Origin: Desulfobacteraceae bacterium
Lineage (GTDB): Bacteria > Desulfobacterota > Desulfobacteria > Desulfobacterales > Desulfosalsimonadaceae
Length of the DNA stretch: 33,321 bases
Direction of reading: 5' to 3'
NCBI GenBank assembly: GCA_011389935.1
Contig: JAABTJ010000029.1
Span: 1 to 33,321, forward strand
Part shown: positions 7,872 to 15,814 of the stretch, one piece after another
Position numbering within the stretch: the stretch's first letter is position 1
How the letters are laid out: every line of letters begins with the position of its first letter
The notes under the pieces: generated by a model
Told to the model about the DNA's origin: nothing
What the model saw: the letters and a program-made list of their open reading frames with translations, nothing else
Databases searched by the model: none
Translations under genes and position numbers: made by a program

Positions 7872-9341
7872 CTACATTTCGATCCTGAGGATCTTTATGC
7901 CCGCACGGGGACGGATAACATAAAAAAGAAGCATGTCTCCCTCGTCCGCATCCGCGATAATGCGTTCGTAATCTTCTATGGTCCGTACCGGCTTCCTGTT
8001 GATCTCCTTTATGATATCCCCCCGGGCAAACCCGGCACTGGCGGATTTCGTGTCGGGGGCAACGCCTGAAACCATCACGCCGTGGGTGTCGTCCATGTCT
8101 AGCCGGTCGGCGGTTTCCCGGTCAATATCGGTTAACTCAAGGCCGAGCGCATCCGCGGCCTTCTCCTTTTGCTGCTTCCTGGGCGGTTTTGCACCGAGAC
8201 GCGATTCATCCCGTCGTTCAACCGTGGCCGTGACCGTTTTCTTTTCCCCGTCCCTGACAATACGGAGTTCAACATCCGAACCCGGCTTGATGTTGGCGAT
8301 TTTTCGGGATAGGGCCCTTGGAGAATCGATGGATTCGCCATTAACAGCGATAATGATGTCTCCTTTTTCAATTCCCGCCTGATCGGCCGGTTCATCCGGG
8401 AAAACTTCCGTAATAAGGACCCCTTCCGCAACGTTGTAGTAATCTTTCAGGTCTTGGTCAAGTTCCTGGATGCCGACGCCCAGCCATCCGCGGGTAACCT
8501 CGCCGGTCTCTTTCAGCTGTTCAATGATCCGTTTCGCCATGGATACGGGTATGGCAAATCCAATGCCGTCCCCGCCGGCGACGATGGCGGTGTTGATCCC
8601 CACGACGTTGCCTTCCATGTCAATCAGCGGTCCTCCGCTGTTGCCGGGGTTGATGGACGCATCCGTCTGGATAAAATCGTCATAAGCGCCCGCGCCGATG
8701 ACCCTGCCTTTCGCGCTGACGATTCCGGCGGTGACCGTGTGATCCAGGCCGAAGGGGTTGCCGATGGCGAGCACCCACTGACCGATCTCGAGGCTTTCCG
8801 AATCCCCGAGTTCGAGCAGGGGCAAATCGATTTCCGCTTCGATTTTAATCAGTGCGATATCGGTTCCGGGGTCGGTGCCAATGATCTCGGCATCATAGGA
8901 TTTACCGTTCTGGAGGGTCACCTTGATTTCATCGGCATTTTCAATGACGTGATTGTTGGTGACGATGTGTCCTTTTTCATCGAGGATGAAACCGGAACCC
9001 AGGCTTTGGCGCTGGAACTGCCTCGGATCCTGACGGCCGAAAAAACGCTCGAAAAACTCTTCCATGGGCGATTCCCGCTGTTCTTGGCCGGGAGGGCGGA
9101 AAAAATGCGGCAGGCGCTGCCCGTTGGTTTCCACTGTTTGCGTGGTGCTGATATTGACGACCGCCGGGCTTGCTTTTTTGGCGAGCGCTGTAAAGCTTCC
9201 GGGGGCGGCAATCGACCGCTCCGCTTTATCTTCCGAGGCGAAAACGTTCTGGCCGGCAAGGCCCAAAGCGCCGACAAGAACGGTGACCATAACGGCAATA
9301 ATCGGAAAAAAACGCCTTTTCCCTCTGTTGCGGTAAAACAT
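7872..9341 (-). CDS. degP: Periplasmic Do/DegP-type serine protease
   Basis: Envelope protein quality-control protease and chaperone of the HtrA family. The signal peptide lies at residues 1-35 (KRRFFPIIAVMVTVLVGALG core, cleavage near VFA-SE). The catalytic triad is His131 (TNNHVIEN), Asp161 (GTDIALIKIE) and Ser235 (NPGNSGGPL). Two PDZ domains follow at about 265-365 and 395-485, separated by a basic linker (KPPRKQQKEK). Length of 489 fits DegP/MucD. A Pro/Arg/Gln-rich LA-type loop is present at residues 78-112. It lies downstream of the DUF1844 gene and directly upstream of ispE. Confidence 0.94.
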   Translation of the reverse strand: MFYRNRGKRRFFPIIAVMVTVLVGALGLAGQNVFASEDKAERSIAAPGSFTALAKKASPAVVNISTTQTVETNGQRLPHFFRPPGQEQRESPMEEFFERFFGRQDPRQFQRQSLGSGFILDEKGHIVTNNHVIENADEIKVTLQNGKSYDAEIIGTDPGTDIALIKIEAEIDLPLLELGDSESLEIGQWVLAIGNPFGLDHTVTAGIVSAKGRVIGAGAYDDFIQTDASINPGNSGGPLIDMEGNVVGINTAIVAGGDGIGFAIPVSMAKRIIEQLKETGEVTRGWLGVGIQELDQDLKDYYNVAEGVLITEVFPDEPADQAGIEKGDIIIAVNGESIDSPRALSRKIANIKPGSDVELRIVRDGEKKTVTATVERRDESRLGAKPPRKQQKEKAADALGLELTDIDRETADRLDMDDTHGVMVSGVAPDTKSASAGFARGDIIKEINRKPVRTIEDYERIIADADEGDMLLFYVIRPRAGIKILRIEM

Positions 9342-9442
9342 GAATATTCCTCCCCGCTCCTTTTTCAGATTTTATCGAAAGGTTCGACTTTGCGGATGCC
9401 CATCAATGTTCGTTCCCGTGTTTCTGAAAGGAAAAAAACCCA

Positions 9443-9763
9443 CTACTTGCAGCCCTTTTCCTTTACATAGAGCAACCGTAATTCATATAATATGTTTGTC
9501 AACAGGCGCCTTTCGTCCTCGGTCAGGTTCCCCCTTGTTTTTTCTTCCAGCATGGCGATGACATCGATCGTCTGCTTGGCAATGGGAAGGTTCTTCACGG
9601 ATGCCTGGCCGGACGGGTCGGGATGGACACCCAGCTGGACCAGGGCGGACGCATTCAGCGACAGAAGAAACGTTGTAAAATTGAGCTCGGGCATCAGGCA
9701 TTTTTTCTGGTCCTTTGTAAATTCCTGCGCCTGCCCGTTGTCAGAACGGCTTGTTTCGCTCAT
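9443..9763 (-). CDS. DUF1844 family small protein
   Basis: A 106-residue soluble protein with FTTFLLSLNASALVQLG followed by NLPIAKQTIDVIAMLEEKTR and LTEDERRLLTNILYELRLLY, which is the DUF1844 pattern. Function unknown. It has a good ribosome binding site (AAGGAGGAT) before the ATG and precedes degP by 101 bases. A DUF1844 gene next to degP and ispE is familiar in this group of bacteria, so a link to envelope maintenance is possible but unproven. Confidence 0.88.
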   Translation of the reverse strand: MSETSRSDNGQAQEFTKDQKKCLMPELNFTTFLLSLNASALVQLGVHPDPSGQASVKNLPIAKQTIDVIAMLEEKTRGNLTEDERRLLTNILYELRLLYVKEKGCK

Positions 9764-9832
9764 ATCCTATCCTCCTTGAAACCCGGTTCGCATTGATTTG
9801 GCCGCAGGGCGCCTGGCCTGCGGGAGCTTTTT

Positions 9833-11182
9833 TTATCCGCCGGTGATCTTCCGGACGGTTGACTCGACCACGCTTCGTATCTCTTCCAGCCGTTTTTCGG
9901 AGAGGGCTTCAAAACGCATGACCAGCGCGGGCTGCGTGTTGGAGGCGCGCACAAGCCCCCAACCGTCGTCAAATACGATGCGGGCGCCGTCGATATCGAT
10001 CACCTCATATGTTTCACGCAAAACGGACGTGGCTTTTTCCACCACGGAAAATTTCATGCTGTCCGGGCATTCGACCCGGATTTCCGGGGTGTTGAAGGTG
10101 GCCGGCACCCCGGCAAGCAGCTCTTTGACGGTTTTCCCGGTTGCGGCAAGGATTTCCAGCAGGCGGCATGATGCATACACGGCATCGTCATACCCGAAAT
10201 AGCGGTCCGCAAAAAACATGTGCCCGCTCATCTCCCCGGCAAGTTCCGCATTTTCCTGCTTCATTTTCTCCTTGATCAGGGAGTGGCCGGTCTTCCACAT
10301 GATTGGCCGTCCTCCGTGCTTTTCGATGTCATCGTACATGGTCTTGGAGCATTTGACCTCTGAAATGAATGCGGCCCCCGGTTTCCTGGAAAGGATCTCC
10401 CTGGCGAAAATAATCATGAGCCGGTCGCCGTATATAATGTCCCCCTTGTCGTCCACAACGCCGATTCGATCGCCGTCTCCGTCATAGCCGATGCCCACGT
10501 CAAGGCCCTTGCGTTTCACCAGTGCGATCAGATCCTTCATGTTTTTTAGCACCGTGGGATCGGCTTCATGGTTTGGGAATCGTCCATCCATATCGCAGTA
10601 TATGTCGTGCACCTCGCACCCCAGGGCCTCAAACAGCGGCACGGCTACCACGCCGGCGGTGCCGTTGCCCGCATCCACGCCGATTTTCAATGGTTTTTCG
10701 AGATGGATGTTCCCCCGTATGTAATCATGATAATGGGGGATGATTTCCGAGGAGGCGGCTTCCCCACGGCCCTCGGCGAATGTTCCGGCTTCGGCGATTT
10801 TCCGGATCTCCTGCAGCTGCCCCCCATGGATGGAGTCGGTCCCCTTGCAGATTTTAAAACCGTTATATTCCGGAGGATTATGGGAGGCCGTGACCATTAC
10901 CCCGCCGTGGCCTTCAAGGTGGCGTATGGCAAAATAGAGAACCGGCGTGGGGCAGACGCCGACGTCGATCACCCCGCATCCTGTTGATACGAGGCCTTCC
11001 GACAGTCTTTGGGCGTAAGCCTCGGAGGTAAGCCGGCAGTCCCTGCCCAAAACGAGGGTTTTTGATCCGTGACGGATCATGTATGTGCCGATGGCTTTTC
11101 CGAGTACAACCACGTCTTTTTCGGTCACATCCTCGCCGGCGATTCCCCGTATATCATATTCCCTGAATATCTCCGGATTCAT
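9833..11182 (-). CDS. algC: Phosphomannomutase/phosphoglucomutase
   Basis: Interconverts hexose 6- and 1-phosphates to feed nucleotide-sugar and polysaccharide synthesis. It has the four-domain alpha-D-phosphohexomutase layout: N-terminal FREYDIRGIAGEDV, phosphoserine loop VMVTASHNPPEYNGFK, metal loop GYDGDGDRIGVVDD, sugar-recognition loop GEMSGHMFF, and phosphate-binding RASNTQPALVMRFE. I chose the ATG at 11182 (449 aa) because AAGGAG stands 5-6 bases before it; a TTG 15 bases upstream would be an alternative, longer start. algC-type naming is by similarity to bifunctional PMM/PGM enzymes. Confidence 0.92.
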   Translation of the reverse strand: MNPEIFREYDIRGIAGEDVTEKDVVVLGKAIGTYMIRHGSKTLVLGRDCRLTSEAYAQRLSEGLVSTGCGVIDVGVCPTPVLYFAIRHLEGHGGVMVTASHNPPEYNGFKICKGTDSIHGGQLQEIRKIAEAGTFAEGRGEAASSEIIPHYHDYIRGNIHLEKPLKIGVDAGNGTAGVVAVPLFEALGCEVHDIYCDMDGRFPNHEADPTVLKNMKDLIALVKRKGLDVGIGYDGDGDRIGVVDDKGDIIYGDRLMIIFAREILSRKPGAAFISEVKCSKTMYDDIEKHGGRPIMWKTGHSLIKEKMKQENAELAGEMSGHMFFADRYFGYDDAVYASCRLLEILAATGKTVKELLAGVPATFNTPEIRVECPDSMKFSVVEKATSVLRETYEVIDIDGARIVFDDGWGLVRASNTQPALVMRFEALSEKRLEEIRSVVESTVRKITGG

Positions 11183-11210
11183 CGTTGTCTCCTTCAAGGT
11201 TCGCTGGTCC

Positions 11211-11230
11211 GGGTGCGGCGCGCCGCACCC
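11211..11230. repeat. Perfect 20-bp GC palindrome
   Basis: GGGTGCGGCG is followed immediately by its reverse complement CGCCGCACCC, with no loop, in the 131-base gap between the phosphomannomutase start and the rtcB stop. No T run follows on either strand, so it is not an ordinary terminator; it may be a protein-binding site. Confidence 0.5.
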
Positions 11231-11313
11231 GCATGGATCATGTCGGGTCGCAATTCGCTTTTCATGGTGAATTGCGTATGGTTTTGTCCGGTTCCGTGAC
11301 CTTTTTCATCGCC

Positions 11314-12750
11314 TCACCCCTTAATAACGGCAATGGGTCGAAGTTTCGCCACTTTTCTGGAGATCCCGGATCCGTGGGCCACGCGGACCACTTCCGCAAC
11401 ATCCTTGTACGCCTCGGGCATTTCTTCCGCCATTGTCTGCTTTCCCGTCGCACGGACAAAAATACCCCTGCTTTCCAGTTCCTCCCGCAGCCGCCGCCCC
11501 CTGGATGCCTTGACGGCGGCCTTGCGGCTCAAAACACGGCCGGCGCCGTGGCACGTGGAGCCGAAGGTTTCTTTCATGGCGTTTTCTGTGCCTGCAAGCA
11601 CGTAGGATGCCGTTCCCATGTCTCCGGGAATCAGCACCGGCTGTCCTGCCGCCTTGTATTGGTCGCAGAGTTGGCTGCTGCCGGGGGCAAACGATCGGGT
11701 GGCGCCTTTTCTGTGGACGCACACCATCCGGCGGCCCCCCGCTGTCTCGTGGTGCTCCGTCTTGGCGATGTTATGGCAGACGTCGTATACCAGGCGTGCG
11801 CCCAGATCCCGCGGGCTGATGCCAAGTACGTCCATAAATACATCCATGGCCATGTGCATGAGCACCTGCCGGTTGGCCCAGGCGAAATTGGCCGCGCAGG
11901 CCATTGCATGGAAGTATTGCTCGCCTTCCGGCGAGCGGAACATGGCGCAGGCAAGCTGGCGGTCCGGCAGGCGGATGCCTTTGGGCTGCCTTCGGGTCAT
12001 CGACGATAGAAAATCGTCGCATACCTGGTGGCCGAGCCCCCGGGAACCGGTATGGAGCAGCACGGTCACAAACCCCTCCGCGATGCCGAATGCGTCCGCG
12101 GCAGCGGGGTCAAAGACGTTTTCAACCAGGCCGATTTCGATGAAATGATTTCCTGACCCGAGGGTCCCCAGCTGGGGGCGCCCTCGTTCCATCGCCCGCT
12201 GGCTGACCGCGTCCGGGTCGGCATTGGGCATGCAGCCCCCGTCCTCTATCCGCGTCCCGTCGGAGGCGTCCCCGTACCCCTGGTTGATGGCCCACTGGCT
12301 GCCCTGTTTCATCACCTTTTTGAGCTCGCTGTTGGTCAGTCGGATCGCCCCTTTTTGCCCCACGCCGGAGGGGATCTGTTTCTGCATGGCAACGGCAAGG
12401 GTTTCGAGGCTGCCCTCGACATCCTTTCGGGTCAGCTTCGTGCAGGAAAGCCGGACGCCGCAGTTGATATCATACCCGACGCCCCCCGGTGAAATGATGC
12501 CGGTATCACAGTCAAATGCAGCAACCCCGCCGATGGGAAACCCGTACCCCCAGTGGATATCCGGCATGGCAAGGGCGGCGTCCACAATTCCGGGAAGTTG
12601 CGCAACATTCACCAGCTGCTTGAAGGCTTCTTCCTGTTTGACCGCCTCGATGAGTGCCGTGCTGGAATATATCCGTGCCGGAACGTTCATGGCGCCGGCT
12701 TTTTTGATTTCCCAGCGATAGTCGTCTATCTGAAGGAGTTCCATGCCCAT
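11314..12750 (-). CDS. rtcB: RtcB RNA ligase (3'-phosphate/5'-hydroxyl, GTP-dependent)
   Basis: Joins RNA 2',3'-cyclic phosphate or 3'-phosphate ends to 5'-OH ends. Mn-binding and catalytic residues are visible: Cys97 in YDINCGVRL, His202 in GSGNHFIEIG, His233 in LLHTGSRGLGH, His326 in VCHNIAKTEHH, and the guanylated His401 in STCHGAGR. Length of 478 is typical of archaeal and Desulfobacterota RtcB. Two ATGs compete: 12750 and 12744. GAGGGT abuts the first and lies 6 bases from the second, so 12744 (MELLQID) may be the true start. The archease gene ends 5 bases upstream, the classic partner arrangement. Confidence 0.95.
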   Translation of the reverse strand: MGMELLQIDDYRWEIKKAGAMNVPARIYSSTALIEAVKQEEAFKQLVNVAQLPGIVDAALAMPDIHWGYGFPIGGVAAFDCDTGIISPGGVGYDINCGVRLSCTKLTRKDVEGSLETLAVAMQKQIPSGVGQKGAIRLTNSELKKVMKQGSQWAINQGYGDASDGTRIEDGGCMPNADPDAVSQRAMERGRPQLGTLGSGNHFIEIGLVENVFDPAAADAFGIAEGFVTVLLHTGSRGLGHQVCDDFLSSMTRRQPKGIRLPDRQLACAMFRSPEGEQYFHAMACAANFAWANRQVLMHMAMDVFMDVLGISPRDLGARLVYDVCHNIAKTEHHETAGGRRMVCVHRKGATRSFAPGSSQLCDQYKAAGQPVLIPGDMGTASYVLAGTENAMKETFGSTCHGAGRVLSRKAAVKASRGRRLREELESRGIFVRATGKQTMAEEMPEAYKDVAEVVRVAHGSGISRKVAKLRPIAVIKG

Positions 12751-12755
12751 ACCCT

Positions 12756-13169
12756 CTATATATCAAAGATAATGATTGCTTCCAACCCTTCAGGTGTTTT
12801 TCGTATATCGCCGCCGGCGTAAGTGACCGCCTTGATCTCATTGCGGATGGCATGTCTTTCAGGATCATATTTTTCACCGGCAATTCGCAGCGTCAATGCA
12901 GCTCCGGAAATGGATTGAATTGCAGCGCTTTTGACCAGCAGCCCTTTCCCCGTAAACAGGTAGAGCAGTTCGCGCAGCATGTTTATCAACAGATCGGTTT
13001 CGTCCGTCCCCTCGATGACCAGCGTGCGTGTACGGGAGGCCGTGATACGCTTTACATCGGTGATCTGCTCGAACATTCCCCGGGCGGCCTCCGTAAAAAG
13101 CGACGGCAGATCGGGCCCCCAAACGCGGATCCCCATATCGGCTGTATGGTCGATGACTTCAAATGGCAT
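12756..13169 (-). CDS. Archease
   Basis: Small chaperone-like activator of RtcB that promotes its guanylylation and turnover. The family start PFEVIDHTADMGIRVWG contains the conserved metal-binding Asp/His region, and the C-terminal acidic site is present in the last residues (EAIIIFDI). I prefer the ATG at 13169 (138 aa), which overlaps the moeA/PBP stop as TGATG, a translational-coupling arrangement, and matches where archeases normally begin; an ATG at 13184 is possible. rtcB follows after 5 bases. Confidence 0.92.
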   Translation of the reverse strand: MPFEVIDHTADMGIRVWGPDLPSLFTEAARGMFEQITDVKRITASRTRTLVIEGTDETDLLINMLRELLYLFTGKGLLVKSAAIQSISGAALTLRIAGEKYDPERHAIRNEIKAVTYAGGDIRKTPEGLEAIIIFDI

Positions 13170-15124
13170 CACGGCGTTTTCCATACCAGTTGACCCGTAT
13201 TTTCGGTATGGTATCCCCCGAGTCCGTTGACCCTGGAAATAAACTCGTCTGAGGCGATAATTTCCAGAAACCGTTTCACCTGGGGTGAATCGGCGAATTT
13301 TTCGGGGATGACGATGTCATACGACTCCGTTGCCACGGGCATGAAATCCAGTCCCAGCGCTTTTGCCGCGGCATGTATGCCAAGCCCCGCATCCGCCGTT
13401 TTTCCGAGTACCGCGACAGCGACGGCCATGTGGGTGAATTCTTCGTTTTCATATCCGTGTACGCTTTCTGCATCGATGCCCATCTTTTCCATGTGGTAGT
13501 CGAGCAGAACCCGGGTCCCGGATCCTGCCTGCCGGTTGATGAATACGACATCGTCCCGGGTCAGGTCCTGGATGGAGCGTATCTGCTTCGGGTTTCCGGG
13601 CAATATGAGAAGCCCCTGATCGCGCCGGACCAGGTGGACCAACCGGACGGGCGTGTCCGGGAGGTACTTTTTTATATAGGAGATGTTGTAGGAGCCGTCG
13701 GTTGTATCGAGCAAGTGCGTGCCGGCAATATGGCAAAGGTTTTTCCGTATGGCTACCAGTCCTCCCATGGAGCCGACATGGCTGGAGGAGAGGCTGTACC
13801 GGTGGCTTTTTGCGCGGATCAGATCGGCCAGAATGTCCAGGGTGTTGTCGTGGCTCCCCACGGCAACGATGGTGTCTTCAATGGCGTTTCTGGACTTGAT
13901 CAGCCGCGCGGGGACCGCTTCGTTTTCGCGGATTCCCTCGATGTCCGCCGGTATCCGTATGATGCCGTCGGCCTCGGTAATGGAGGTGATCGTACCGGCC
14001 CCCCGGGGCAGGGGGGTGGCCACGACCCGGTCATCCACGCGGCCGAGTTTGACCCGTAGAAATTCTTCCATGCCAAGCCGGGATGCCAGCTTCTTGGTGG
14101 GGCGCACGGTGATGGACGCTTCGTCGGGCATGGATTTGTTCAGCATGCCGGCAATCAGCGGGCCGATGAACTGTTCGAAGCAGATAATCGCGGATACGGG
14201 GTACCCCGGCACACCGAAAACCGGAACATCGCCAACCTTACCGATAATGGATGGCTTTCCGGGCATGATCGTCACCCCGTGGACCAACACTTCCCCAGTA
14301 TCCGCGATGACCGACCTGGCAAAATCCTCGCTGCCGGCGGATGATCCGCCCAGCACCAGGATCATGTCGAATCGTTCTTCCCCTGTTTCCGGCCGTGCAT
14401 GGCGCACTACCGTATCCCTGATGGTGTCGATGTCATCGGTTACAATGCCGTGAACCGCAACGTCCGCGCCAATTTCCCCGGCCATCTTGCCCAGTACGTG
14501 GGAGTTGGATTCGACCACCTTGCCCCGGGAAAGCGGACCGAACGCTGCTTCGGTGTACGGGACCAGTTCCGATCCGGTCGGCAGGATGAGCACTTTCGGC
14601 TTCCGTATGACGGGGACCTCCGTGATCCCCCCCGCAAGAAGGGCTCCCAGGCAATAGGGTGTAATAACGTGGTGCCGGGGGAACAAGAGCTCGGTGGCCA
14701 CGATATCTTCCCCCATCCGGCGGACGTTCTGCCAGGGGAATGCGGGCGCTTCGATTTCGATGGTCGTTTCATCGACGGCAACGATATGTTCGATCATGAT
14801 GACCGCGTCCGTCCCCGGGGGCATGATATGGCCGGTATTGATGAAGACGGCATCGGTGCCGATGGCAAGGGTTTTCGGCCGCGATTCGCTCGCCCCGAAA
14901 GTGAAGTCCGCCTTGACCGCCACGCCGTCCATGGCCGCGGCGTGGAACGCCGGCGATGAAAGCCTGGCAAAAATCGGTTCCGAAAGGACTCTGCCCACCG
15001 CGTCCGGCGGGGGCACCGTCTCGGTGCCGCAGCGTTTCCCCATATCCCCGAAAGCGTCGAACATGGCTTTTCGCGCATCTTCCAGGGAATGCATGTCAAG
15101 GTATATATTGCGGGAGCTGGTCAT
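13169..15124 (-). CDS. MoeA-like molybdenum insertase fused to periplasmic-binding-like domain
   Basis: Residues 1 to about 405 form a MoeA protein, which inserts molybdate or tungstate into molybdopterin: AMDGVAVKA, PGTDAVIMIEH, VLILPTGSELV, MPT-binding VLGGSSAGSEDFARS, MPGKPSIIG and GVPGYPVSAIICFEQ. Residues about 415-651 form a PBP-like (type 2 ligand-binding) domain: SHDNTLDILADLI, SSSHVGSMGGLVAI, FINRQAGSGTRVLLDYHMEK and AVLGKTADAGLGI. The combination is a known 'molybdopterin biosynthesis protein' architecture; the second domain is proposed to sense the oxyanion or a cofactor, which is inference. It is translationally coupled to archease. Upstream is the palindrome pair, then a stand-alone moeA. 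Confidence 0.92.
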   Translation of the reverse strand: MTSSRNIYLDMHSLEDARKAMFDAFGDMGKRCGTETVPPPDAVGRVLSEPIFARLSSPAFHAAAMDGVAVKADFTFGASESRPKTLAIGTDAVFINTGHIMPPGTDAVIMIEHIVAVDETTIEIEAPAFPWQNVRRMGEDIVATELLFPRHHVITPYCLGALLAGGITEVPVIRKPKVLILPTGSELVPYTEAAFGPLSRGKVVESNSHVLGKMAGEIGADVAVHGIVTDDIDTIRDTVVRHARPETGEERFDMILVLGGSSAGSEDFARSVIADTGEVLVHGVTIMPGKPSIIGKVGDVPVFGVPGYPVSAIICFEQFIGPLIAGMLNKSMPDEASITVRPTKKLASRLGMEEFLRVKLGRVDDRVVATPLPRGAGTITSITEADGIIRIPADIEGIRENEAVPARLIKSRNAIEDTIVAVGSHDNTLDILADLIRAKSHRYSLSSSHVGSMGGLVAIRKNLCHIAGTHLLDTTDGSYNISYIKKYLPDTPVRLVHLVRRDQGLLILPGNPKQIRSIQDLTRDDVVFINRQAGSGTRVLLDYHMEKMGIDAESVHGYENEEFTHMAVAVAVLGKTADAGLGIHAAAKALGLDFMPVATESYDIVIPEKFADSPQVKRFLEIIASDEFISRVNGLGGYHTENTGQLVWKTP

Positions 15125-15232
15125 TTCATTTTTTTCCTGTTGAGATTATGAATGGTAGCTTAACAATAATGATCCGCCTTGAAAATTCAAGGCTTTTTTC
15201 CGTCTCGTCGCAACGTGCGCGGATGGTCATTT

Positions 15233-15449
15233 GGTTCCATTTCCCCCGTCAGGGGGGCGGTGCTGCCTTTGGCAACTGTGATGGGCCTGGGATCGCTCTA
15301 CGGCTCGATACGCGGCGTCCTGAAAACTCGCCCTGCGGGCTCAAACAGTTCAGGACGCCCGGCGTATCTTCGCCAAGAGCGATCATCAGGCCATCCCAAT
15401 GTTGCCGTCAGGCAGCACCGCCCCCCTGACGGGGGAAATGGATCATTTA
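15233..15449 (+). repeat. Giant imperfect palindrome, family P, copy A1
   Basis: A 217-bp hairpin. The outer arms are a perfect 29-bp inverted repeat (15238-15266 with 15417-15445). Further stems use CGCTCTACGG/CCAAGAGCG and CGTCCTGAA/TTCAGGACG. The apical loop is a GCCC-TGC-GGGC mini-stem flanked by AAAACTC and TCAAACA. The ends read GGTTCCATTTC and GAAATGGATCATTT. Non-coding: an apparent 97-residue frame crosses it but has no start signal. About 29 bases upstream and 95 downstream also match copy A2. Confidence 0.9.
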
Positions 15450-15551
15450 TATGCCGGATGCATACGCCGTAAAGCAAATAGAAACCCCTGCTGTCACGAC
15501 TGGAACCGAATCCACGCAGCCAGCAATGCTTTTCCAGGCATGCGATGGTCT

Positions 15552-15764
15552 AAATGACCAATTTCATTGGGGGGGGTGTGGTATTGCCCGAAGGCAACAT
15601 TGGGAGAGATTGGCGGTCGCTCTTGGCGAAGTGGAGCCAAACATCCTGTATTGTTTGAGCCCGCAGGGCGAGTTTACAGGATGTGGCGGAACAAGCCGTA
15701 GAGCGACCCCAATCTCTCACAGTTGCCAAGGGCTATACCACACCCCCCCCAATGAAATTGAACC
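15552..15764 (-). repeat. Giant imperfect palindrome, family P, copy B1
   Basis: The reverse complement aligns with A1 through the core (GGCAACTGTGA, CGCTCTACGGC, the CTCGCCCTGCGGGCTCAAACA apex, CTTCGCCAAGAGCG, CCCAATGTTGCC), but the arms differ: ATTTCATTGGGGGGGG pairs with CCCCCCCCAATGAAAT, and the central stem is CATCCTGTA/TACAGGATG. It is oriented head-to-head with A1 across a 102-base spacer. Ends AAATGACC and, on the far side, GAACC. Confidence 0.9.
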
Positions 15765-15814
15765 TTTTGGGTAAACACGCATTGCGGGAGTTGATCTGTG
15801 TTTGTTTGGTCCAT

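Noticed and set aside
9802..9834. Terminator between the phosphomannomutase and DUF1844 genes
   Set aside because: The stem CCGCAGG/CCTGCGG has its T run on the plus-strand side, but the genes end on the minus strand, where no T run follows. At most it is a weak attenuator.
15176..15199. GCCTTGAA/TTCAAGGC hairpin followed by T6 on the plus strand
   Set aside because: No plus-strand gene ends there and the loop is only two bases unless the stem frays, so a terminator is not supported.
15179..15472. Open frame of 97 codons over palindrome A1, with a similar 87-codon frame over A2 (20624-20887)
   Set aside because: The similarity is explained by the nucleotide palindrome. Differences fall in paired stem positions, there is no ribosome site, and A3 does not keep the frame.
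15233..15764. Integron attC sites or a CRISPR array
   Set aside because: The hairpins lack the short R and L box layout and recombination triplet of attC, are much longer, and there are no regularly spaced short repeats.
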